Assembly: GCA_946611835.1 (NCBI GenBank)
Contig: CAMOEE010000014.1
Location: forward strand, 1 to 21,349
Direction: 5' to 3'
Origin: an uncultured Treponema sp.
GTDB lineage: Bacteria; Spirochaetota; Spirochaetia; Treponematales; Treponemataceae
DNA: 21,349 nt
The translations under genes and the position numbers were made by a program. The notes under the pieces were generated by a model that did not search any database, had not been told where the DNA came from, and was given only the letters and a program-made list of their open reading frames with translations. Below, piece by piece: positions 1 to 6,710 of this stretch. The stretch's first letter is position 1, and each line of letters begins with the position of its first letter.

Positions 1-62
1 TCAATGCGGAGAAGTTCATTCAGAGAAAGTGAGGAAGAAGATTTTATCGTAAAAGATTTCAT
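1..62 (-). CDS. possible 5' end of a clipped gene
   Basis: An ATG nine bases beyond the LUD gene's stop opens a frame (MKSFTIKSSSSLSLNELLRI...) that runs off the left edge. Strand and spacing suit a following operon gene. There is no good ribosome binding site, and a 20-codon open frame is expected often by chance. A plus-strand frame ending ...NAEKFIQRK at a TGA (30-32) is an equally possible alternative, as the tail of a gene entering from the left. Nothing can be said about function. Confidence 0.25.
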   Translation of the reverse strand, partial: MKSFTIKSSSSLSLNELLRI

Positions 63-71
63 TTTCTGGCT

Positions 72-641
72 TTAATAGCCCAGCTCTTCGCCGACAAGGA
101 TGATTTTGATTCGCCCTTTTACCCGGCAAATGCGGTGGCGGACAAAGACTGCACAGATATCCTTTTCGTCAGCAAGGGCAAGCCTTTTTGCGTTTTTTGG
201 GGCCGCGACTTTGAGGGCACGCTCCTCAAGTTCTGCTTCGCTCTTTACGATTTTGTTGATTCCGACGAGAGCGACCACAGAATCAGGCCCGAAGGTGATT
301 GCGGCGACCCGGTTACCGTTGCCGTCAATGTTGAAAAGAACTCCGTCCTCGCTCACCGCATTGAAGCTGGTAAGGAAGGTGTCAGCCGTGAGGCCCTTTC
401 GCATAAGCTCGTATTTTTCTTCGGGAGTCTTGCCTGTGGCCCGGTCAATTACCTTGTACTTGCCCTTTTTAACACGGTCGAGCAATCCAGATTCCTCGAT
501 TGAGACAGAGCCGCCCCAAGAGACAGACGAGCCTTCAGGAATATAAGAAAGAGCCTTCTCAACAGCCTCAGCCTTGTTAGCGACGAAAACTGCCTCAAAA
601 CCTCGTTTTTTTAGATTTCCGATAATTTTCTGAATATCCAT
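72..641 (-). CDS. LUD-domain (DUF162) lactate-utilization-type protein
   Basis: A 189-residue cytoplasmic protein of the LUD/DUF162 family, named for lactate-utilization proteins such as LutC, although stand-alone members are mostly uncharacterised. It shows the family's opening helix, a glycine-rich 'SWGGSVSIEESGLLD' segment near residues 40-54, 'FNIDGNGNRVAAITFGPDSVVALVGINKIV' features at about 103-132, and the typical ending RIKIILVGEELGY. Many relatives carry a Cys-rich segment (CxxxGxCxxC...RIC) before that ending. Here only C163 and C172 remain and the segment is shortened, so metal binding there is doubtful. Start ATG has AAAGGAAA upstream. It follows the antiporter gene after an 85-bp repeat-filled gap. 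Family assignment is firm; substrate is unknown. Confidence 0.85.
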   Translation of the reverse strand: MDIQKIIGNLKKRGFEAVFVANKAEAVEKALSYIPEGSSVSWGGSVSIEESGLLDRVKKGKYKVIDRATGKTPEEKYELMRKGLTADTFLTSFNAVSEDGVLFNIDGNGNRVAAITFGPDSVVALVGINKIVKSEAELEERALKVAAPKNAKRLALADEKDICAVFVRHRICRVKGRIKIILVGEELGY

Positions 642-657
642 AGATTTTCCTTTTTTT

Positions 658-723
658 AACCACAGATTACACAGATTATAAGGATTAAAAATTTAATCTG
701 TGACATCTGTGTAATCTGTGGTT
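658..723. repeat. 'cacagatt' family repeat, 19-bp perfect inverted arms
   Basis: Nearly the whole gap between the antiporter and LUD genes is this element. The arms 658-676 and 705-723 are perfect 19-bp complements built from 'ccacagattacacagat'. The same motif recurs at 13585-13617, 15714-15732 and 17411-17440. The arm begins four bases after the antiporter's stop codon. In mRNA it can form a strong hairpin that may affect transcript stability or termination, but no T-run follows, so I do not call it an intrinsic terminator. Confidence 0.85.
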
Positions 724-726
724 TAT

Positions 727-2238
727 TTATTTTGAAGCGAATTTCTTTTTCAATACGAGCAATGTTCCTGTAAGAAGAAGAGCGCCCGCTATCCATGAGA
801 TGATTCCGCTTACGAGGATACCAAAAGTCTGTGTGAAGCCCGCTACAATGTATGTGACGAATGAGACAGCACCGACTGTAATGGCGTAGGGAAGCTGGGT
901 TGAGACATGGTTTACATGCTCACACTGGGCTCCGGCACTTGCCATGATAGTTGTATCCGAAATCGGAGAGCAGTGGTCTCCTGCTACAGCACCTGCCATA
1001 CAGGCGGAGATTGAGATTATTCTCAAGGGGTCAGAGCTTCCCGGGAAAACTGCGATACAAATAGGGATAAGGATTCCGAAAGTTCCCCAGCTCGTTCCAG
1101 TTGCAAATGCGAGGAAAGCTGCAATAACAAAGATGATTGCAGGAAGGAAGTTCTGCAAGCCCTTTGCGCTGCCCTCAACGAGACCTGCGACATATTTTGA
1201 AGCGTCAAGCGAATCTGTCATTGCTTTAAGAGTCCAGGCCAGAGTAAGAATCAAAATTGCAGGAACCATTGCCTTAAATCCGTCCGGAATACAAGCCATA
1301 CAATCCTTGAAAGAAAGAACTCGTCGAACCTGATAAACTGCAATCGTAAGAACCAGAGCTGCGAACGAGCCAAGAACAAGACCTACAGAAGCATCACTGT
1401 TTGCAAAAGCATCAACGAAATTTTTGTGCTCTTCTCCGCTTGCAAAGAATCCGCCTGTGTAAATCATGCCGATTGTACAAAGCACGATGAGGCTGACAAT
1501 CGGGAAAACAAGGTCAAATACTGTTCCGCAGGTGGAAATTTTTTCTTCGGCATCTTCTAACATGTCGTTCCGACTGTTCTCATATTTTGCCATTGTTCCG
1601 AATTCAAAATTCATGAAAACAAGAAGGAACATCATACCGATTGTGAAGAAAGCATAGAAGTTGAAAGGAATTGCCTTGCAGAAAAGGGCAAGACCGTTCT
1701 CTCCTTCGCTTACAAAGCCTGCGACAGCTGCTGCCCATGAAGAAATAGGAGCGATGATACAAACAGGAGCTGCAGTTGCATCAATCAGATATGCGAGTTT
1801 TTCGCGCGAAACCTTGTATTTTTTGGTAATCGGCCGCATGACCGAGCCGACTGTGAGACAGTTGAAGTAATCGTCGATGAAAATAAGAACACCGAGACAG
1901 ATTGTTGCAAGCTGGGCTCCGACTTTTGACTTAATGTGTTTTTTTGCCCATTCACCGAAGCTGGCAGAACCACCGGCGTTGTTCATGAGGGCAACCATTG
2001 TTCCAAGAACTACAAGGAACACAAGGATGCCGACATTCCAGGCGCTTGAAAGCTGCTTAATCATTCCTTCTGAGAAGACATGTGTGAAAAATCCAGTGAA
2101 GCCACTTCCGGCGTCAATAGCAAAGAATGCACCGCCAATCAAAATTCCAATAAAAAGCGAAGAATAAACTTCTTTTGTGATAAGTGCCAGCGCAATAGCT
2201 ACGATTGGCGGCACAAGAGAGAAAAATGTACCCGTCAT
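727..2238 (-). CDS. NhaC-family Na+/H+ (or organic acid/cation) antiporter
   Basis: A 503-residue polytopic inner-membrane protein of the NhaC antiporter family (Na_H_antiporter), a usual length for the family. Characteristic blocks are 'FIDDYFNCLTVGSVMRPITK' near residue 120, 'GTSWGTFGILIPI' near 380 and 'DHCSPISDTTIMASAGAQC' near 420, with about a dozen hydrophobic segments. Members exchange Na+ for protons; B. subtilis MleN of the same family exchanges malate and Na+-lactate. The neighbouring LUD gene makes an organic-acid role thinkable, but the sequence does not decide it. The ribosome binding site AAGGAAGG lies inside the last codons of the small upstream ORF, suggesting translational coupling. 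Confidence 0.9.
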   Translation of the reverse strand: MTGTFFSLVPPIVAIALALITKEVYSSLFIGILIGGAFFAIDAGSGFTGFFTHVFSEGMIKQLSSAWNVGILVFLVVLGTMVALMNNAGGSASFGEWAKKHIKSKVGAQLATICLGVLIFIDDYFNCLTVGSVMRPITKKYKVSREKLAYLIDATAAPVCIIAPISSWAAAVAGFVSEGENGLALFCKAIPFNFYAFFTIGMMFLLVFMNFEFGTMAKYENSRNDMLEDAEEKISTCGTVFDLVFPIVSLIVLCTIGMIYTGGFFASGEEHKNFVDAFANSDASVGLVLGSFAALVLTIAVYQVRRVLSFKDCMACIPDGFKAMVPAILILTLAWTLKAMTDSLDASKYVAGLVEGSAKGLQNFLPAIIFVIAAFLAFATGTSWGTFGILIPICIAVFPGSSDPLRIISISACMAGAVAGDHCSPISDTTIMASAGAQCEHVNHVSTQLPYAITVGAVSFVTYIVAGFTQTFGILVSGIISWIAGALLLTGTLLVLKKKFASK

Positions 2239-2241
2239 TTT

Positions 2242-2412
2242 TTACTTTCCTTCCTTTGAGATAACTGTGAAATCTGTTTTGAGCGGATTATTAACTCCGT
2301 CGTTATCCAGTTTTTCGAATACGGCAATAGCGTAATTCAGTTTGTCCAGTAAATCCGCCGCACAGTATGTTTTCAACTGTTTGAGCGCATCAATTACAGT
2401 TTTATTTGTCAT
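2242..2412 (-). CDS. small 56-residue protein upstream of the antiporter
   Basis: A short ORF, MTNKTVIDALKQLKTYCAAD... ending ...TVISKEGK. It has a strong AGGAG seven bases before ATG. It looks soluble and mainly helical, with alternating hydrophobic and charged residues, and no membrane segment or recognised domain. Its stop codon sits three bases before the antiporter's ATG, and its last codons carry the antiporter's ribosome binding site. This arrangement suggests either a regulatory partner of the antiporter or a leader ORF controlling its translation. I do not recognise the family. Confidence 0.7.
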   Translation of the reverse strand: MTNKTVIDALKQLKTYCAADLLDKLNYAIAVFEKLDNDGVNNPLKTDFTVISKEGK

Positions 2413-2490
2413 ATAAGTCTCCTTTTTTAATTTCAGCTTTTAAAGATTAGCATAGATTAGCAAATATATCTATAAAAAGAATCTGAGCCT
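2413..2490. other. A+T-rich gap between oppF and the small ORF
   Basis: Seventy-eight bases separate the Opp run from the antiporter genes. They hold a degenerate piece of the 'agattagca' repeat (2444-2462), no convincing hairpin-plus-T-run, and no clear promoter. It is therefore open whether the antiporter genes are part of the opp transcript. Confidence 0.4.
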
Positions 2491-3453
2491 TTAAAGATTG
2501 AAGCAGCGCACCTTGTGGCCTGAGTCAATTTCCTTCCACTCGGGGATTGCTGCACGGCATTTTTCGCCTGCCTGCGGGCATCTGTGAGCGAAAGGACAGC
2601 CATGAAGGCTTTCAAGAGTCGTCTTGACCTCACCGTTTGCATTTGAGAAAGAATTGCCGCTCCCTGAAAAAAGAAGCTTTGTATAAGGATGGGCAGCGGT
2701 CTTGTAAAGGTCTGAGGCGGGAGCTTCTTCCACCAGAAGGCCTGAGTACATTACTCCGATTGTGTCACAGAAGTAGCAGGAGACACGCAGATCATGGGCG
2801 ATAAAAAGAAAGGAAATTCCCCGCTTTTCACGGATATCCTGCAAAAGATTTAAAATCTGGCTCTGAACGCTCACATCAAGGGCGCTGACTACCTCGTCGC
2901 AGAACATGACCTCGGGCTTCATAATCAGGGCACGGGCGATTGAAATTCGCTGTCTCTGGCCGCCAGAGAACTCGCCGGGACCTTTTTCCAAATCAAGGGG
3001 GTCAAGGCCCACTTCTTCCATAATGCGGCTTGCTTCTTCCCAGGCTCTTTTTTTACCCGGCCAGATTGAAGAATACTTGTAGCTTGCGGTAAGGATATTG
3101 AAAACCGTCATGCGGGGGTTAAGGGAACGGGATGGGTCCTGGAAGACATATTTGATTTTCTCCCGGTAGCGGCGGAGCTGCCTGTGATTGTACAGAAGAA
3201 TGTTCTGTGCTTCAGTGGGGAGCGCCCTGTAATAAATTGCGCCACCATCCGCCTTGTACATCCGTACCAGCATTCTTGCCGTGGTGGTTTTTCCGCAGCC
3301 ACTCTCGCCAACGAGACCGTAAGTTTTGCCCCGCTCGATTCCGAAAGAGACATCGTTGACCGCATAGACAAAACGGTCGTTTTTTGCGAAAAATCCTGCC
3401 CCGAGGGTGAATTTTTTTGTAAGATGTTGGGCTTGAATAATATAATCAGACAT
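2491..3453 (-). CDS. oppF: oligopeptide ABC transporter ATPase, OppF/DppF type
   Basis: One of the two cytoplasmic nucleotide-binding subunits of a peptide importer; it pairs with the OppD half of the fused protein encoded upstream. Visible motifs are Walker A GESGCGKT (about 49-56), Q-loop FQDPSRSLNP, signature FSGGQRQR, Walker B FCDEVVSALD and a C-terminal oligopeptide/dipeptide domain with 'GCPFAHRC'. The residue after the catalytic Glu is Val where most relatives have Pro. I start at the ATG at 3453, with GGAG five bases before it. A GTG six bases upstream overlaps that site and is less likely. It follows the PRPP synthetase gene by eight bases. Confidence 0.92.
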   Translation of the reverse strand: MSDYIIQAQHLTKKFTLGAGFFAKNDRFVYAVNDVSFGIERGKTYGLVGESGCGKTTTARMLVRMYKADGGAIYYRALPTEAQNILLYNHRQLRRYREKIKYVFQDPSRSLNPRMTVFNILTASYKYSSIWPGKKRAWEEASRIMEEVGLDPLDLEKGPGEFSGGQRQRISIARALIMKPEVMFCDEVVSALDVSVQSQILNLLQDIREKRGISFLFIAHDLRVSCYFCDTIGVMYSGLLVEEAPASDLYKTAAHPYTKLLFSGSGNSFSNANGEVKTTLESLHGCPFAHRCPQAGEKCRAAIPEWKEIDSGHKVRCFNL

Positions 3454-3461
3454 TTCCACTC

Positions 3462-4550
3462 CTACTTCAATTTGTACAGCTCGACAATCTCTTTCATACG
3501 CTCTGCAGGCCTGATAATTTCCTGCATTGACTTGCCCTTGTTGAGGGTATCGATGATTGCGGCGACATAACGGTTCATGCCGACAGAAAAATACCAGGGC
3601 CTCTCCAATAGCTCAGGCTTCTGATAAACAAGGTTGGTCGTAAAAACACGGTCGAAAAGTCCCTGGGAATAGGCCTCGTCAAATTTATCAAGGCCGTTGG
3701 TGAAAAGACCGAAAGTCGCGAACATAAAGACACGGGAAGCCCCCCGGTCTTTGAGCTGTTTTGCCACATCGATCATGCTTCCGCCCGAAGAAATCATGTC
3801 GTCAACGACGATGACATCCTTGCCCTCGACAGACTCGCCGCAGAAATCATGGGCGATAATAGGGTTCATGCCGTCAACGATTCTGCTGTAGTCCCGGCGT
3901 TTGTAGAACATTCCGATATTCACGCCGAAAATCGATGCCATGAAAACGACTCTTTGAGTGGCTCCCTCGTCAGGTGAAATGAACATCATGTGGCCAGGGT
4001 CGATTTTTAAGTCCTCGTATTCGGTCAGAAGGGCCTGGGTGAACTGCAGGGCCGGGGAAACATCCTCAAAACCGCTGAAAGGAATCGAATTCTGGACACG
4101 GGGATCGTGGGCGTCAAAAGTGATGATGTCATGCACTCCCATATTCTCAAGTTCCCGGAGCATCATGGCACAGTCCAAAGATTCCCGGCCGGTGCGGCGG
4201 TGCTGGCGGCTCTCGTACAAAAAAGGCATGAGAACGGTGATTCGGCCGGCCTTACCGTTGCAGGCAGCAATCACCCGCTTGAGGTCCTGGAAATGGTCGT
4301 CCGGCGACATACGGTTGGGTAAGCCGTCCATTTTGTATGTGATGGAAGGGTTGCAGACATCCACTAAGATGTAAATGTCCCGCTCACGAACTGATTCTTT
4401 TACAAGACCTTTTGCCTCACCGCTTCCAAAGCGGGGACAGGAGCTTGGAATCAAAAAATGCTCGCCCCCTCTCCAGCCAGAGAGAATCTTATCGATTTTT
4501 TCTCCTGCGTTCTGGGCTGATTCAAGCGCAATTATTCCTAATTTCTGCAT
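3462..4550 (-). CDS. prs: ribose-phosphate pyrophosphokinase (PRPP synthetase) family
   Basis: A 362-residue cytoplasmic protein of the PRPP synthetase family, which makes PRPP from ribose-5-phosphate and ATP for nucleotide, His and Trp synthesis. The PRPP-binding loop VVDDMISSGGSM is at 248-259. The ATP-loop region 'ESRQHRRTGRESLDC' and the 'TFDAHDPR' segment match the RQDRK and VDLHAEQ regions of classical enzymes. It is longer than the usual ~310-320 residues and divergent, so substrate or control may differ from housekeeping Prs. It lies between the two Opp ATPase genes. The stop of the upstream gene overlaps its ribosome binding site (taggag). Confidence 0.85.
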   Translation of the reverse strand: MQKLGIIALESAQNAGEKIDKILSGWRGGEHFLIPSSCPRFGSGEAKGLVKESVRERDIYILVDVCNPSITYKMDGLPNRMSPDDHFQDLKRVIAACNGKAGRITVLMPFLYESRQHRRTGRESLDCAMMLRELENMGVHDIITFDAHDPRVQNSIPFSGFEDVSPALQFTQALLTEYEDLKIDPGHMMFISPDEGATQRVVFMASIFGVNIGMFYKRRDYSRIVDGMNPIIAHDFCGESVEGKDVIVVDDMISSGGSMIDVAKQLKDRGASRVFMFATFGLFTNGLDKFDEAYSQGLFDRVFTTNLVYQKPELLERPWYFSVGMNRYVAAIIDTLNKGKSMQEIIRPAERMKEIVELYKLK

Positions 4551-4562
4551 TTTTCAATTCTC

Positions 4563-6710
4563 CTATATTCGGGCACTTGCCCTGTAACATTCAAAATTCT
4601 CATTCCTGCATTCTTCCTTCGCATACTGACAGCGGGGGGCAAAGGGACAGCCAGGTTCAGGCTGGGCGGGATCCGTAACACGGCCCGGGATTGAGAGAAG
4701 CTTTTGCCTTGAATAATGAGTGCCGAAGCGGGGGCTTGAAGCCAGCAGGGCCTGGGTGTAGGGATGACGGGCGTGATTCATAATCTCGTCGCTGCTGCCC
4801 TTTTCCATTATGAGGCCGCCGTACATCACTATGATTTTGTCGCAGAGAGAGGCCACCAGATCAATGTTGTGGCTGATAAATATAATAGAAAGCCGGCGGC
4901 TTTTCCGGAGATTTGCGAGAAGGCCGACAATCTGAGCCTGAATCGTGACATCAAGGGCCGTGGTAGGCTCGTCGGCAATCAAAAGCTCGCAGCCCTGGGC
5001 CAGAGAAAGAGCAATTGATATTCGCTGAAGCTGACCGCCGGAAAACTGATGGGGAAAGTTTTTGAGGCGGCTGGCCGGGTCAGGAAGGCCAACCTCATCA
5101 AGCAGGGCTATTGTCTTTTTGTCAGCCTCTTCCCTTGTCATTTTCGGATAAGAATTGCGGAAGGTCTCAAAGAAAACGGAAGCTATGTTCTGGAGAGGAT
5201 CGAAACTGCGCCCCGGTTCCTGGAAAATCAGGCCGATTTTTTTACCCCGGTAAGAGCGCATTTGCTTCTGGCTGAGGGAAGTAAGCTCAGTCCCTTCAAA
5301 AAAGATTTTTCCTTCGACGGCGGCATTGGAGGGATGAAGGGCAGGAATGGCTGTAGTCGTGACGGACTTTCCGCTGCCAGACTCGCCGACAATACCAAGG
5401 ATTTCACCGCGATTCATCGAAAAGGAGACTCCCCGGACGGCCTGAATCTCAGTCTGACAAGAGCCACGCAAGACAGAGAAAGAGACACGGAGATTTTGGA
5501 CAGAGAGAAAGGCACCTTCGCAAGCGGGCTCGCTTTCTGCGTTAGGGATTTGCGACATCGTGTCGCAACAAGAATTTTGTTGCACAAAATTCTTGCGGGT
5601 TTCACTACCGTCTACCCGCGTCCGTGCGGGCTTTTTCTTCCATGTTTTGAACACTACATGATAGGGGTCGAAATAATCCCGGAGAGCGTCGCCCAAAAAG
5701 TTAAAGGCCAGGGTAACGGCAAGCAGAAGCCAGACAGGCGTTAAGAGCCAGGGGAAATTCTTGAGGTTCGAGAGGGTCGAGATGTCACGGTTTATGAGGC
5801 TGCCCCAGCTTACGGCAGGGTCGGCGATTCCCAGTCCCAGATAAGAGAGGGTTGTCTCGCTCATGATAAAGCCGGGGATTGCGAGGGTTGTACTTACAAT
5901 AAGAAGGCTTGTAATCTGGGGAATGATATGGACGAAAATTATGACCCTCGAAGGAATTCCCTCAAGGCCTGCGTCAAGGACGAATTCTTCCCGTTTGATT
6001 GAGTGAACCATGCCGCGCAATGTACGGGCACTGCCGGGCCAGCCGACGAGCGAGAGAATCACGGTGATAATCATATAGCTCGTGCCGGAATCCATTTTGC
6101 TGTTAAGGAGGGAGCGGAGGAAGAGAATCAGGTACAGCCCCGGAATCAGCATGAAGAACTCGGAAAAACGCATTACCAGCCAGTCTGTCTTTCCGCCGTA
6201 ATAGCCAGCAAAGCCTCCGAGAAGAATGGCAAGCAGGAGGGAAATTGCGCTTGCAACAAAGCCTATTGTAAGGGAAATCCGGCTTCCGTAAACCATACGG
6301 GAAAATAAATCTCGCCCCAGGTTGTCAGAGCCGAACAAAAAGACCGGGTAGACTTCGCCTGTTTTTGGGTCGGGCATGGTCCCGAAAAGGTGGCGGCAGG
6401 AAGGAATCAGGCCAAAAAGCCTGTATTCCTCGCCTTTCACGAAAAATCTTATTTTGTGATGGAATTCCTCGCCCCTGACCTTTGCGTAGTGCCATGTGAC
6501 GGGATTTAAAACCCTGTACTCCCGGGCAACAAGACCTTTTGAGGAAATCTCGATGTTTGACGGATGGAAGGTATCCTCCTCAAAGATGCGGGTGGGTGTA
6601 TAAGGAGAGACAAAGGGAGCGAAAATCATAAAAAGATAGAGAAGTGCGAGGACTGCAACGGAGATGACTGCAAGTGGCCTTGTCTTTAAATACTGAATGA
6701 GCCTTTTCAT
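4563..6710 (-). CDS. fused OppC permease - OppD ATPase of a peptide ABC importer
   Basis: A single 715-residue protein combining two normally separate subunits. Residues 1-357 are an OppC/DppC-type inner-membrane permease: an N-terminal membrane segment at about 13-33, a periplasmic stretch, then five further segments and an EAA-type coupling loop (GLEGIPSRVIIFVHIIPQ). Residues 399-715 are a complete OppD ATPase with Walker A GESGSGKS (442-449), Q497, signature FSGGQLQR (556-563), Walker B D580-E581, H614 and the C-terminal 'GCPFAPRC' motif. The linker (about 358-398) is partly encoded by palindromic repeats. The reading frame is intact, so this is a real fusion rather than a broken gene. Its ATG overlaps the upstream stop (ATGA). 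Confidence 0.92.
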   Translation of the reverse strand: MKRLIQYLKTRPLAVISVAVLALLYLFMIFAPFVSPYTPTRIFEEDTFHPSNIEISSKGLVAREYRVLNPVTWHYAKVRGEEFHHKIRFFVKGEEYRLFGLIPSCRHLFGTMPDPKTGEVYPVFLFGSDNLGRDLFSRMVYGSRISLTIGFVASAISLLLAILLGGFAGYYGGKTDWLVMRFSEFFMLIPGLYLILFLRSLLNSKMDSGTSYMIITVILSLVGWPGSARTLRGMVHSIKREEFVLDAGLEGIPSRVIIFVHIIPQITSLLIVSTTLAIPGFIMSETTLSYLGLGIADPAVSWGSLINRDISTLSNLKNFPWLLTPVWLLLAVTLAFNFLGDALRDYFDPYHVVFKTWKKKPARTRVDGSETRKNFVQQNSCCDTMSQIPNAESEPACEGAFLSVQNLRVSFSVLRGSCQTEIQAVRGVSFSMNRGEILGIVGESGSGKSVTTTAIPALHPSNAAVEGKIFFEGTELTSLSQKQMRSYRGKKIGLIFQEPGRSFDPLQNIASVFFETFRNSYPKMTREEADKKTIALLDEVGLPDPASRLKNFPHQFSGGQLQRISIALSLAQGCELLIADEPTTALDVTIQAQIVGLLANLRKSRRLSIIFISHNIDLVASLCDKIIVMYGGLIMEKGSSDEIMNHARHPYTQALLASSPRFGTHYSRQKLLSIPGRVTDPAQPEPGCPFAPRCQYAKEECRNENFECYRASARI
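5551..5630. repeat. palindromic hairpins inside the oppCD linker
   Basis: Two adjacent perfect inverted repeats lie in frame in the linker: TGCGACA/TGTCGCA (5551-5557 and 5561-5567, 3-nt loop) and a 12-bp arm CAAGAATTTTGT with its complement (5569-5580 and 5584-5595, 3-nt loop). A weaker CCCGC/GCGGG hairpin follows at 5615-5630. The strong pair encodes residues KNFVQQNSCCDTMSQ (373-387), which match neither domain. They look like inserted palindromic elements retained as coding sequence. Confidence 0.8.

Noticed and set aside
5049..5744. 231-codon plus-strand open frame
   Set aside because: It lies wholly opposite the oppCD fusion, has no recognisable domain, and its composition mirrors the real gene.
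4563..6710. Frameshift or merged genes at oppC/oppD
   Set aside because: The frame is continuous, the linker has no stop, and both domains are complete.
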